From Pseudomonadota bacterium (GTDB lineage: Bacteria; Myxococcota_A; UBA796; GCA-2862545): 64,000 bases of DNA. The position numbers were made by a program, and so were the translations under genes. The notes below the pieces were generated by a model. It was not told the DNA's origin. It searched no databases and was given only the letters and a program-made list of their open reading frames with translations. The DNA lies in the NCBI GenBank assembly GCA_947505245.1, contig CANNIZ010000002.1, forward strand, positions 62,001 to 126,000, given 5' to 3'. This document shows positions 19,148 through 28,034 of this stretch, piece by piece; within the stretch, counting starts at the first letter, position 1, and every line of letters starts with the position of its first letter.

Positions 19148-21437
19148 GGTTCCATCGCTCGATCTCGGCGCGGCAGCCGACGCCGTCCCCGGCCCGCAGG
19201 TGCACGGCCGCGATTTCCAAACGGAGCCCGGCGTCCACGTCTCCGTCCAGTTCGAACTGCCGGGCAATCTCGAGGGCGCGCTCGGGGCCACCTTCCCGCT
19301 CGGCGCTGGCCAACGCAGCGGCTCGATGCGCTGAATTCACCCGCGCGGCGCGAAGATAGGCCGCCGTCGCATCACCATCTCTTCCCATAGACGCGAGCAT
19401 GGACCCGTAGGTTGCCAAGACGTTGGCATCCTCCCCCCGACGCGACAGCACCTCCTCGATCCAGATCTCGGCCTCCTCAGGCCGGCCAACCGCAATGAGG
19501 AGAGGTCCTCGCATCAGGCCGTGATCGCGATAGGCGACTGGGTCGAGTTGAGCCGCCTGCTCCAATGCGAGTAGTGCTTCATCCGGCTTCTGCTTCCTGA
19601 CCAGGAATTCTGCAAGGCGAACGGACTGTATAGCATCGGCGTCACTGAACGCTTGTAGCCATATCAACCCACTAGGCGAGGAACTATAGGCCTCCTCGAA
19701 CAGTGCCTGCGGCGCATCTCGGTGGAAGGCTTCGGACCATCGGGCCCGAGCAAGCAGCCGATCGCCTTCCGCCAACGCCACCCGAGCCAGAATCACCCGG
19801 GGTCGGTAGTCGCTCGGGTCACGGGCGATGACTCTTTGGAGCAATCCTGTCGCATCAGCGAATTCGCCTGTACGTGCAAGGACGAGCGCGGCCTGACGCA
19901 ACGCGTCGGGTCGATCTGGAAATTGTGCGCCAACCTCCAAAGCAAGCGCTGACGCACTCGGGTCGCCCCGACGTTCGGCGGCCCAGGCCTCGAACAACAA
20001 TAGCTCTGGCCGTGAGGCACCAGATATTTTGAGCGTCCGCGCCCCCAAGGTTGCCAGTTCCGCATCGACTCCAAAACGACTCACGTCGTCCGCTGCCCTA
20101 CCAACAATAGCCTCGCGGGCCTGCCACACGGCCGCCGGAAATTGCAGCAACCCAACCGCGAATATCACGACCCGAACGGACCGCGGCGCGGCATCCGAAG
20201 GGGGCCCAAACACCCCTATCAGGCAAGCCGCTACCCCCGCAGCAAGCATCGCGATCGCGGGGATCTGAAGAGGAAACTCAACAAGCGCGTGCAGGCCGAG
20301 GCCAAGCAGGCCGAACGCAAAGCCATCCGCCCGACGTGGCAATGACAGCCCCCGCCCAACGGCCACAAGCGCCAGGAGCGCCGCAACCGCCCCAACGACA
20401 CCGGTCTCCAACAGCCATTCGAGCGGTTCGTTGTGGGCATGCGCGAAGGCCCAGAACGTTCCATCTGTGCGGTAGGCGCGGATCGCCTCACCAAAAGTCC
20501 CGCCACCGGTTCCTGCCAGCCAGAAGTCACCCAACATTGACGACGAATCGCGCCACAATACAGCGCGTGACGAGGTGAACCCCCAGGTCGCGCTCGTCCA
20601 CACCTGGAAGACCACCGCCAATACGACGACCAACCCGACCCCGCCCAGTCGGAGCCCGCGCGACCGCAGCAGCCACACCACAGCCACAACCCCACCCGCG
20701 AGCATCGCACCCACTGATCCACACGAGACCAGCACATACGTTGCCGCTGTCGCCGTGAATCCCGCAATAGCCCGCCGCGGGACGCCTTGATCGGAATCGA
20801 GCAACACCCCGACGGCCGCGCATCCACCAAGCAGCATAACGGAGCCTGCGTGATTCGCATTCACGAACGGCGCGAACATTCCGCCATTTGGGAGAATTTT
20901 TTGGGGTACAATTGTCCCCAACATCGTCTGTGCCCCGAGCAAGGAGTGCAGACTCGCCGACACCGCGAGAGCACCGGTACCGAGGATGATCGCCGCTTCA
21001 GCCTCATTGCGACGGTGCCTGACCGCCCCCCAAACGACGACGAGCGCCCCAAATCCGAGCACCAGCACAAACGTCGCCAGCTCACCCGGCACGCGCGAGG
21101 GATCCGTTGCGAGCGTCATCCAGGCCGCCTGGGGCTGGGCAGCGAGGAGCCCGGGGGCGACCCACGCCGCGATCGCGCGCGGCACGGGCACAAGGCCGAC
21201 CAGGAGCGCGCCCGCCAAAAACGAGCCCCCAAGCACCCACCTTCGCAGCGCACCGGCCGCCTGGAGCTTGTGGTCCGGCAACGCGAGCGCGAGCGCCGCG
21301 ACGCCAGCGACCATCAAATGCAGCAGCGCCTGGACCGCCTCCCCAACCGCGCCCAGAAACAGGAACGCTACCGCGAGGGTCAGTGCGAGCCCTCCGCCAA
21401 GCACTCCGAGGAGATTCCTCGACGATCCTCCAGCCAT
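19092..21437 (-). CDS. O-antigen ligase/polymerase with C-terminal TPR domain
   Basis: This 781-residue protein has about ten membrane helices in residues 1-420. They contain a Wzy_C-type loop (GTGGGTFGEAIRAYRTDG, then FAHAHNEPLEWLLETGVVG, where the conserved HNE and LETG are seen). A soluble C-terminal half of helical TPR-like repeats follows (for example ALLALEQAAQLDPVAYRDHG and EAFHRDAPQALFEEAYS). Such fusions are common in exopolysaccharide polymerases of myxobacteria and other high-GC bacteria; the TPRs probably bind a partner or the chain on the periplasmic side. The gene starts three bases after the wzc stop and shares its transcript. It overlaps the plus-strand Wzy-like gene by 56 bases tail to tail. 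Confidence 0.82.
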   Translation of the reverse strand: MAGGSSRNLLGVLGGGLALTLAVAFLFLGAVGEAVQALLHLMVAGVAALALALPDHKLQAAGALRRWVLGGSFLAGALLVGLVPVPRAIAAWVAPGLLAAQPQAAWMTLATDPSRVPGELATFVLVLGFGALVVVWGAVRHRRNEAEAAIILGTGALAVSASLHSLLGAQTMLGTIVPQKILPNGGMFAPFVNANHAGSVMLLGGCAAVGVLLDSDQGVPRRAIAGFTATAATYVLVSCGSVGAMLAGGVVAVVWLLRSRGLRLGGVGLVVVLAVVFQVWTSATWGFTSSRAVLWRDSSSMLGDFWLAGTGGGTFGEAIRAYRTDGTFWAFAHAHNEPLEWLLETGVVGAVAALLALVAVGRGLSLPRRADGFAFGLLGLGLHALVEFPLQIPAIAMLAAGVAACLIGVFGPPSDAAPRSVRVVIFAVGLLQFPAAVWQAREAIVGRAADDVSRFGVDAELATLGARTLKISGASRPELLLFEAWAAERRGDPSASALALEVGAQFPDRPDALRQAALVLARTGEFADATGLLQRVIARDPSDYRPRVILARVALAEGDRLLARARWSEAFHRDAPQALFEEAYSSSPSGLIWLQAFSDADAIQSVRLAEFLVRKQKPDEALLALEQAAQLDPVAYRDHGLMRGPLLIAVGRPEEAEIWIEEVLSRRGEDANVLATYGSMLASMGRDGDATAAYLRAARVNSAHRAAALASAEREGGPERALEIARQFELDGDVDAGLRLEIAAVHLRAGDGVGCRAEIERWNLTTSLVGPRAASLLRQCK

Positions 21438-21440
21438 CGA

Positions 21441-23537
21441 CTACTTCGCGGCCGCGCGGGGCCTGCTCTCTTCGTCGTAGTACTGGTAGCGGTACCCGTA
21501 GTAGTACTTGTACTTCGACGCGCGCCCGGTCATGTCCACCGCGTTCACGATCACGCCCAACAGCGGAGCCCCCACCTGCTGCAGCCGGGTGACGACCTCG
21601 CGGACGATGGTACGTGAAACCGTCTGCTCGCGCACGACCACCAGGACGCCGTCCACCATCTTTGAGAGGATCGCGGCGTCCGACAACATGCCGGACGGGG
21701 GCGTGTCCACGATCACGACGTCGTAGCGGCGGTCGAGCTCGTCCAGCAGCTCAATCATGGGCGTCGAAGCGAGGAGCTCATTCGATCGCTCGCTGCCCGG
21801 ACCCGCCGGAAGTACGTCAAAGCCGGAGATCCCGGTAGGAACGATGGCTCCGTCGAGGTCGCTCGTCCTGAGCAACACGGACGACAGGCCTACCTTACGG
21901 GGCACGTCGAAGATGTGGTGGAGCCGCGGCCGACGGAGGTCCGCGTCGATGATGATCACCTTTCGACCAAGATTCGCGAAGCTGACCGCGAGGCTGACCG
22001 CGGTGGTCGTCTTTCCCTCAGAAGACAACGAACTCGTGATCAACAGACGCCGAAGCGTCTTCCCGTTCGGATTCAGCTCGAGCACGGTCCGCATCGTCCG
22101 CACCGTCTCGGCGGCCGCAGAGCTAGGATGCTGATGGGTGTACAGCGCGCGGGCGCGGTCGTCCGCGGCTTCCAGGAAGCGCGGCACCATGCCGATCAAC
22201 GGCACGCGAAGGTAGGTGGCCACGTCCAGCGGCGAGCTGATCGTGTCGTCGATGTACTCGCGCACGAAACCGAACGCGGCGCCGAGTGCGAGGCCGGCGA
22301 CGAGCGCTACCAGGAGGTTTCGCGGTATGTTCGGGCTCACTGGGGACGTCACCGCCCGCGCCTCATCAATTACGCGGACGTTGCTCAACTGCGTCCGGGA
22401 AGAGAGTTCAAGCTCGCCATTGCGTTGACTGAGCGACGAATAGAAATCTTTTGACCTTTGCAGCTCTAGCTTGAGGCGCTCATATTCCTCCGATAGAGCC
22501 TGGCGAGCGATCAATTGCTTCTTTGCGTCATCGATCTCGGATTTCATGCTCGCTTCTTTTGCGTTCAGGATGTCGAGTTTCGCGTGTTCCGTCGCGAGCG
22601 TTCGTTCGACCTCTGTCCGCAACTCGGCCTCGATGCTCTGCAGCTTCGCCTCCGAATACTTTCGCTCCGGCATGCTTTCAAGATACCTGGCCGAAATTCG
22701 CGCGTTCTCCGTATTCGCGGTCGAGAGCTCCGCGGTAAGCGAAATCATGAGGGGCGAATTCATGTCCTTGGCGAGCGACTCGTAGGCGCCTTGGGCCAAC
22801 AATCGCTCATGAACCCCTACGGTCGTCTGCAACAAGACCCGTTCGGTGTTTGCATCGCCGTACGCCAGATTCAAGGAGTTCATCAGCGCAGACAAGCGGG
22901 TGACTTCCTCTTCAGCGTCCGCGAGGTCGTTCTCCGTCTGGTATTTGATGAGGGCAGCGCTTTGATCCGAGATGCGAACTACGTATTCCGCAAGCTGTTG
23001 CTCGAGCCAAACCTTCGCGTCCCGCGCCGAATCCCGCCGGCCTTCGAGGTTGTGCCCGCGGTAGGCCTCGGCCATAAGGTTCGCCAATCGCGCCGCACGT
23101 ACGGCGTCTGTGTCCGTGATCGACAGGTCGACGATCTCACTGTCCTTTCGCGGCGCCACGGAGATCATCCCCTGAAGGGAGTCCGCGCCGCCATCTGCGA
23201 TCGTCAAGTCACCGAAACCGAGCGTCTCGTACCTCCGAATCACGTCCTCTCGTAGTTCGCGGCTCTTCATCAGGTCGAGCTGGGTGTTCAAAAACTTTTC
23301 TTGTTCGTACCAGTCCTTTTGCACGACCTCGTCGACGCGCATCTCCTGACCCGTGCTCGACGAGATCTGGATCACCGCGGTGGCCCGGTACATCTTTGGC
23401 GACCGCAGGTTGAAGATCAATGCGACGAACACGACGACGGCCGCGAACCCGAGGATCACGTTCCGCTGCATCTGGAGCATTCCCCAGATCTCGGACGGGC
23501 TTAGCGGTAGTCCTGAGTCGGGTTCTTGCGGGTCCAC
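21441..23537 (-). CDS. wzc: Wzc-type chain-length regulator and tyrosine autokinase
   Basis: This 698-residue inner-membrane protein sets chain length and export together with Wza. Order of parts: a Wzz domain with helix 1 near residues 27-44, a long coiled-coil periplasmic region, helix 2 in NLLVALVAGLALGAAFGF, then a cytoplasmic BY-kinase. The kinase has Walker A SSEGKTTTA near residue 502, Walker A' IIIDADLRRPRLH and Walker B VVIVDTPPSG. The C-terminus is a tyrosine cluster (YKYYYGYRYQYYDEES), the autophosphorylation tail. Start is GTG with GGAG upstream. All catalytic parts are present in one chain, as in Proteobacteria, not split as in Firmicutes. Confidence 0.94.
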   Translation of the reverse strand: MDPQEPDSGLPLSPSEIWGMLQMQRNVILGFAAVVVFVALIFNLRSPKMYRATAVIQISSSTGQEMRVDEVVQKDWYEQEKFLNTQLDLMKSRELREDVIRRYETLGFGDLTIADGGADSLQGMISVAPRKDSEIVDLSITDTDAVRAARLANLMAEAYRGHNLEGRRDSARDAKVWLEQQLAEYVVRISDQSAALIKYQTENDLADAEEEVTRLSALMNSLNLAYGDANTERVLLQTTVGVHERLLAQGAYESLAKDMNSPLMISLTAELSTANTENARISARYLESMPERKYSEAKLQSIEAELRTEVERTLATEHAKLDILNAKEASMKSEIDDAKKQLIARQALSEEYERLKLELQRSKDFYSSLSQRNGELELSSRTQLSNVRVIDEARAVTSPVSPNIPRNLLVALVAGLALGAAFGFVREYIDDTISSPLDVATYLRVPLIGMVPRFLEAADDRARALYTHQHPSSAAAETVRTMRTVLELNPNGKTLRRLLITSSLSSEGKTTTAVSLAVSFANLGRKVIIIDADLRRPRLHHIFDVPRKVGLSSVLLRTSDLDGAIVPTGISGFDVLPAGPGSERSNELLASTPMIELLDELDRRYDVVIVDTPPSGMLSDAAILSKMVDGVLVVVREQTVSRTIVREVVTRLQQVGAPLLGVIVNAVDMTGRASKYKYYYGYRYQYYDEESRPRAAAK

Positions 23538-23600
23538 ACAGTCTCCGAGCGGGCGAGTGTCAACATACCCCGGCCACGAGCAGCCCGCCGGGGGGGCTCG

Positions 23601-25571
23601 CTACGACGACGACTTCCGACGCTCAGCATCCGGTAAAACGCCGGGAGGCCGCATCGGCACCACGTTCGAGCCGTACTCGGGCACCAGCGCCCGCAGCCGA
23701 CCGAGCGTGTCGTCCACATCGCCGCTGCGAGCCGCCTCGATCAGCACGTCCAACGCCCTCGCCAGCACCGCGTGGTCGACGACGCGCGGCGACGCGAGCT
23801 GAATCCCCTTCACCGCGGTGGGGACGAGCTCCTCCGCCTTGTGGAACAGCTCCTCGAACAGCTTCTCGCCGGGCCGCATACCGGTGAACTCGATCTTGAT
23901 GTCTTCGCCGGGACGCAGGCCGGCGAGGCGGATCATCTGCTTGGCGAGGTCCTGGATGCGCACGGGATCGCCCATGTCGAGCACGAACAGGCGCCCACCG
24001 GCGGCCTCCCCGGCGACCTCGCGGCTGCGCAGCACGGAGGCCTGGAGCACGAGCTCCACCGCCTCGCGGATCGTCATGAAGTACCGCTCCACGTCGGGGT
24101 GGGTGACGGTGATCGGCCCCCCTGCGGCGAGCTGCTTCTGGAACAGGGGGACGACGGACCCCGTCGAGCCAAGCACGTTGCCGAAACGGACCGTCACGAA
24201 CCGCGTGCCACCCGGACGCGCAGCCTCGATCACGTCGAGCGCCTGGCAGTAGCTCTCGGCGACGCGCTTGGTGGCGCCCATCGCGTTCGTCGGGTTCACC
24301 GCCTTGTCCGTCGAGATCATGACCATCGCGCGCACGCCGACGGCGCGGCAGGCGTCTGCAAGGTTTCGCGTGCCGGAGACGTTGGTGAGCACGCCCTCGG
24401 TGGGGTGCAGCTCGACCATCGGCACGTGTTTGAGGGCCGCGGCGTGGAACACGAGGTCGGGCCGTTCGGCGCTGAGCACAGCGTGCACCTTCCCGCGATC
24501 GCGCACGTCAGCGAGCATCGGCAGGCGGTCGAGCTCTTTGTGGCGGGTGCCGAGCTCCATGTCGATCAGGTAGAGGTGGTACTCGGAGTTGTCGAGCAGA
24601 ATCAGGCGCCTTGGACCGAAGTCCGAGATCTGCCGCACGAGCTCGCTGCCGATGCTGCCGCCCGCGCCGGTGACGAGAACGGTGCGACCCGCGATCAGCT
24701 CGCGCATGCCCATGCGGTCGAGCACGGTTTGCGGGCGGTTGAGCAGGTCTTCAATCGCGATCGGCCGCACCTCGAGGCGATCGACGACGCCGTTCTTGAA
24801 CTCGGTGAGCTTCGGCAGGCGGGACAGCGAGATGCCGAGCGATTCCGACAATTCGAGCAGCGCGCTGATGCGCTCGCCGGAGAGGTCATCGTTGGTGATC
24901 ACGAGCCGCTGCGGGCGCTCCCCTTCTTCGGTGAGCCGGGCGATGAGCGCACCGAGGTCGTCGTCGATGTGGCCGAGCACCTCGACGCCGTGCATCTTGT
25001 ACCCGACGCGGGAGCGCTCGGACTCGATCAGGCCGACGACGCGGTAGTAGGCGGTGCCCTGATCCATCGCGCGGACGAACAGCTCGGCGCCGTCTCCCGC
25101 GCCGATGAGCAGGGTGGGGACGCGCGGCCCGCTGCGCTGGCGGAGATCGAGGCGGCCGTCCTTGAACAGGCGGTACCCGAACCGGGGCGCACCGATCATC
25201 ACCATCAACACGAGGCCCTGAATCACCACCAGCGAGCGCGGAAGCTGGTCGAGGCGGGTGAACACGAACCCGACCGGCAGGTACACCAGCATCGCGAGCG
25301 AGACGGCTTTGGTGATCGCCATCAGGTCGTTGAGCGACGCGTAGCGCCACAGGCCACGGTAGAGCCCCATGAATCGGAACACGGCGGCGGCGCAAAGCGT
25401 GAACAGCGCGGTGTTCAGCACGAGCGCGTCGGGCTTGAGCAGGAACACGCCGTCGCCGAGCCGAAGCCACAGGGCGACGACGAACGACAACGCGGCCATG
25501 ATCACGTCGTGGACGAACACCAGCGACGACACCTGGACGCGGCTCAAGCGGCTGTTCAACATGTCCCGCAT
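23601..25571 (-). CDS. Membrane-bound nucleotide-sugar 4,6-dehydratase (FlaA1/CapD/WbpM type)
   Basis: This 656-residue protein has four N-terminal helices (residues about 10-120). A linker Rossmann domain follows, then an SDR with VLVTGAGGSIGSELVRQI near 290-307, STDKAVNPTNAMGATK (methionine in place of the catalytic tyrosine, as in this family) and the YFMTIREAVELV strand. WbpM-type enzymes dehydrate UDP-GlcNAc to UDP-4-keto-6-deoxy-GlcNAc/QuiNAc precursors at the inner membrane. I chose ATG 25571, six bases after GGGAGG; an in-frame TTG lies at 25577. It is the first gene of the minus-strand dehydratase, wzc, polymerase block. Compared with CapE it may provide a second amino-sugar branch. 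Confidence 0.9.
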   Translation of the reverse strand: MRDMLNSRLSRVQVSSLVFVHDVIMAALSFVVALWLRLGDGVFLLKPDALVLNTALFTLCAAAVFRFMGLYRGLWRYASLNDLMAITKAVSLAMLVYLPVGFVFTRLDQLPRSLVVIQGLVLMVMIGAPRFGYRLFKDGRLDLRQRSGPRVPTLLIGAGDGAELFVRAMDQGTAYYRVVGLIESERSRVGYKMHGVEVLGHIDDDLGALIARLTEEGERPQRLVITNDDLSGERISALLELSESLGISLSRLPKLTEFKNGVVDRLEVRPIAIEDLLNRPQTVLDRMGMRELIAGRTVLVTGAGGSIGSELVRQISDFGPRRLILLDNSEYHLYLIDMELGTRHKELDRLPMLADVRDRGKVHAVLSAERPDLVFHAAALKHVPMVELHPTEGVLTNVSGTRNLADACRAVGVRAMVMISTDKAVNPTNAMGATKRVAESYCQALDVIEAARPGGTRFVTVRFGNVLGSTGSVVPLFQKQLAAGGPITVTHPDVERYFMTIREAVELVLQASVLRSREVAGEAAGGRLFVLDMGDPVRIQDLAKQMIRLAGLRPGEDIKIEFTGMRPGEKLFEELFHKAEELVPTAVKGIQLASPRVVDHAVLARALDVLIEAARSGDVDDTLGRLRALVPEYGSNVVPMRPPGVLPDAERRKSSS

Positions 25572-25595
25572 GACCAACCTCCCGACCGACGACCG

Positions 25596-25601
25596 ACCAT
25601 A
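25596..25601 (-). promoter_or_regulatory. Putative -10 element for the dehydratase-wzc-wzy operon
   Basis: TATGGT on the minus strand lies 24 bases before the chosen ATG at 25571. The same hexamer is found on the plus strand before wza, facing the opposite way. No -35 element is obvious, as is common in high-GC genomes. Confidence 0.35.
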
Positions 25602-25602
25602 A

Positions 25603-25615
25603 CCTGAGTCTCAGG
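25603..25615. promoter_or_regulatory. 13-bp palindrome between divergent capsule operons
   Basis: CCTGAGTCTCAGG is a perfect inverted repeat (6-bp arms, one central base) in the 140-bp gap between the dehydratase-wzc operon and wza. It touches the upstream edge of the minus-strand TATGGT element, a place suited to a regulator that could act on both directions. Confidence 0.4.
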
Positions 25616-25681
25616 CGTGTTCGGATGAAATGCGGGCATCTGTAGCCCCAAGGTTGTGCTGCGGTTCTTCGCGGGACCGGC

Positions 25682-25687
25682 TATGGT
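25682..25687 (+). promoter_or_regulatory. Putative -10 element for wza
   Basis: TATGGT precedes the wza GTG by 24 bases, leaving room for a short leader with the ribosome-binding site GGAGGT at 25702-25707. The match to the divergent minus-strand -10 element supports both calls. No -35 is recognisable. Confidence 0.4.
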
Positions 25688-25711
25688 GGACGCGAACCGT
25701 TCGGAGGTCGG

Positions 25712-26548
25712 GTGATCCGAAACGCCATCCAAGCCCTCGCGCTCCTATTGGCCGTGTCGCTCGGCGCGACTGCACGCGGCCAAGAGCCCGTACGGGCCCA
25801 GGAGCCGGCCGCCGCGCCCGGAGCGAACGACGCCTACCAGGTGGACGGGCGCGACGTGCTCGAGGTGCTCGTGTACGGCGAAGAGCAGCTGTCGGGCACG
25901 CTGACGGTGGCCGAGCAGGGCATGATCGACGTGCCGCTCCTCGGCCCGGTCGACGTCAACGGGCTCACCACCCTCGAGATCGCGCGCCACATCGAGCTCC
26001 AGCTCGGAGAAAAGTACCTCGTAAATCCCCACGTCACCGTGCGGGTGATGGAGTACGGCAGCAAGGAGATCAAGGTCCTCGGAGCCATCAACAAGCCAGG
26101 TTTGTACTACCTGACCGGGCCGACGACGCTGCTCCAGATCTTGTCCCAGGCAGGTGGCATCTCCAAGGTGAACATCCGCGAAGTCCAGGTTCAACGCGGT
26201 GAAGGCACCCCGATCGTCGTCAAGCTTGACGACCTCGTCAGCGGCAACGGCTCGGGCGACTTCCTGCTCCAGAAGGGCGACTCGATCTACATCCCGGACA
26301 GCCTCGCCGTGTACGTCGGCGGCGAAGTCGCCCATCCGGGCGAGGTCCCCTACAAAGAGGGCATGACGATCACCGAGGCGATCACGCTCGCGGGCTCGTG
26401 GAACGCCACCGCGCTCAAGAGCACGGTGTACATCCTGCGCGACGGCCAGCGGATGCGCGTCAACGTGCGCCGCATCCTGCGCGCAAAAGACGCGGACATC
26501 CTGCTCATCCCCGGTGATCAGGTCCAGGTCCCCGAGTCGGCTCTGTAG
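25712..26548 (+). CDS. wza: Wza-like polysaccharide export protein (SLBB domains)
   Basis: This 278-residue secreted protein begins with a signal peptide (hydrophobic core ALALLLAVSLGATA). It has a Poly_export domain (DAYQVDGRDVLEVLVYGEEQ, then NPHVTVRVMEY) and two SLBB domains (KVLGAINKPGLYYLTGP and VGGEVAHPGEVPYKEGM). It forms the periplasmic and outer-membrane part of the export channel with Wzc. It has no lipobox cysteine and is shorter than E. coli Wza (379 residues), so it lacks the C-terminal amphipathic helix and may need another outer-membrane partner. Start is GTG behind GGAGGT. It is transcribed alone, converging with the WcaJ-type gene. Confidence 0.9.
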   Translation: MIRNAIQALALLLAVSLGATARGQEPVRAQEPAAAPGANDAYQVDGRDVLEVLVYGEEQLSGTLTVAEQGMIDVPLLGPVDVNGLTTLEIARHIELQLGEKYLVNPHVTVRVMEYGSKEIKVLGAINKPGLYYLTGPTTLLQILSQAGGISKVNIREVQVQRGEGTPIVVKLDDLVSGNGSGDFLLQKGDSIYIPDSLAVYVGGEVAHPGEVPYKEGMTITEAITLAGSWNATALKSTVYILRDGQRMRVNVRRILRAKDADILLIPGDQVQVPESAL

Positions 26549-26561
26549 TCAGGCTCGGTGG

Positions 26562-27974
26562 TCAGCGGGCGCCGCGCGCGAGCAGCACCGCCGGGATCGT
26601 CAGCACGACGAGCTTGAGGTCGAGCCACAGCGACCAGTTGTCGATGTACTCGAGGTCCAGCTTCATCCAGGTGTCGAAGTCGAGGTCGCTGCGGCCGCGC
26701 ACCTGCCACAGGCACGTGAGTCCGGGCTTGACCGACAGCCGGCGGCGCTGCCAGCGCTCGTACCGCACCACCTCGGAGGGGATCGGCGGGCGCGGGCCCA
26801 CCACGCTCATGTCGCCGAACCAAACGTTGAAGAACTGCGGGAGTTCGTCGAGGGAGCTCTTTCGGAGGAACCGTCCGAACGGCGTGACGCGCGGGTCGTC
26901 CCGCAGCTTGAACGCCGGCCCGGCAACGTCGCTCTTCGAGGTCAGCAACAAGTCGTGGAACTCAGCGCCCGCGACCATCGACCGGAACTTGTACATGTCG
27001 AATTCGCGGCCATTCAAGCCGGTTCGGCGCTGGACGAACAGGACGGGTCCCGGCGTGGAGAGCCGGACGCCGAGCGCTACGACGAGGAAGAGCGGCGCCC
27101 CGAACACGATGGCCGCGGACGACAGGACGAGGTCGAACGCCCGCTTCGCAAGCAACGCCAGCTCTTCGTTGCTCGTGGTGTGAAACACCAGCATCGGAAA
27201 CCCGCCGAACTCTTCGAATTCGAGCTTGCTGAACGTGTACGGGAAGAAGTCCAGCACGATGCGGGTGTTTACGCCGGCCTCCGCACACGCCGCGAGCGCG
27301 GGCTCGATGCGCTCCAGGTTCGCGTTCTCGACGGCGAAGATCACCTCGTCGATCACGTTGTTGTCGACGATCCTCGCGAGGTCGTCGAGGCACCCGAGCA
27401 CGGGGCCTTCCGCGCCACCCGGGTTCGTTCCCATCGACACGAACCCCGCGAAGTGGAGCCCCCATTCCTGGCGTTCGCGAAGGGTCTCCGCGATCCGATG
27501 CGCGACCGGGCCGTCCCCGACGATCGCGACCGCGCGGACATCGCGGCCCAACCGGTGCGAGCGCCGCTGGTTCCACCGCACGACGGCGCGGTTGACCAGC
27601 AGCAGGGCCAGCGCAAGGCCACCGTGCAGCGCGATCATCAGCCGGCTGTTCGACTCGAGCTGGAGCGTGAACACCGCCGCGACCATCGCTCCCGTCGCGA
27701 TCACGACGCCGGCGACCACCTGCCCCGCCTGCCGGCCCGCAGCCTGCGTTCGCTGCCGGTCGCTAAGCTGGCCTGTCGACCACGCGAACGCCGCCCACGC
27801 CACCAGCGCGACGGCGAGCAGCGGAAGGTACTTCACGACGTCGGGGAGCGCGCCGTAGGTGTTGAACGCCTCCAGCCGCCGCAGCGCGTGGGCGAGGAAG
27901 AACGTGCCCGTCCACACCACCAGCTCGGACAGGAGCAGCCCCGTCGCCGCAGCTTCGGCCTTTCTCTTGAGCAT
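26562..27974 (-). CDS. Polyprenyl-phosphate glycosylphosphotransferase (WcaJ-type)
   Basis: This 470-residue enzyme transfers the first sugar-1-phosphate to undecaprenyl phosphate. It has four N-terminal helices, a Rossmann-like central domain (VAIVGDGPVAHRIAETL), then the bacterial sugar transferase domain. That domain has KRAFDLVLSSAAIVFG as the re-entrant helix, FVQRRTGLNGREFDMYKFRSM split over the KFRSM motif, RRTSLDELPQ-like residues (RKSSLDELPQFFNV) and the VKPGLTCLWQVRGRSD stretch. ATG 27974 is preferred; a GTG at 28004 would add ten residues without a ribosome-binding site. It lies beside wza, which supports its role as initiator for this locus. Confidence 0.92.
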   Translation of the reverse strand: MLKRKAEAAATGLLLSELVVWTGTFFLAHALRRLEAFNTYGALPDVVKYLPLLAVALVAWAAFAWSTGQLSDRQRTQAAGRQAGQVVAGVVIATGAMVAAVFTLQLESNSRLMIALHGGLALALLLVNRAVVRWNQRRSHRLGRDVRAVAIVGDGPVAHRIAETLRERQEWGLHFAGFVSMGTNPGGAEGPVLGCLDDLARIVDNNVIDEVIFAVENANLERIEPALAACAEAGVNTRIVLDFFPYTFSKLEFEEFGGFPMLVFHTTSNEELALLAKRAFDLVLSSAAIVFGAPLFLVVALGVRLSTPGPVLFVQRRTGLNGREFDMYKFRSMVAGAEFHDLLLTSKSDVAGPAFKLRDDPRVTPFGRFLRKSSLDELPQFFNVWFGDMSVVGPRPPIPSEVVRYERWQRRRLSVKPGLTCLWQVRGRSDLDFDTWMKLDLEYIDNWSLWLDLKLVVLTIPAVLLARGAR

Positions 27975-27981
27975 TGGGCCG

Positions 27982-27987
27982 ATGTTA
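27982..27987 (-). promoter_or_regulatory. Putative -10 element giving a leaderless WcaJ-type transcript
   Basis: TAACAT on the minus strand lies seven bases before the ATG at 27974. Transcription would start at or next to the A of the ATG, and no Shine-Dalgarno sequence is present, so the mRNA may be leaderless. Confidence 0.35.
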
Positions 27988-28034
27988 GCCGGGCGTTGCC
28001 CCACACGCCCGCGCGGGGTACACGATCCCCCTCA

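Noticed and set aside
23772-25607. Long plus-strand open frame opposite the FlaA1/CapD-type dehydratase
   Set aside because: The dehydratase has full SDR motifs on the minus strand; this frame shows none.
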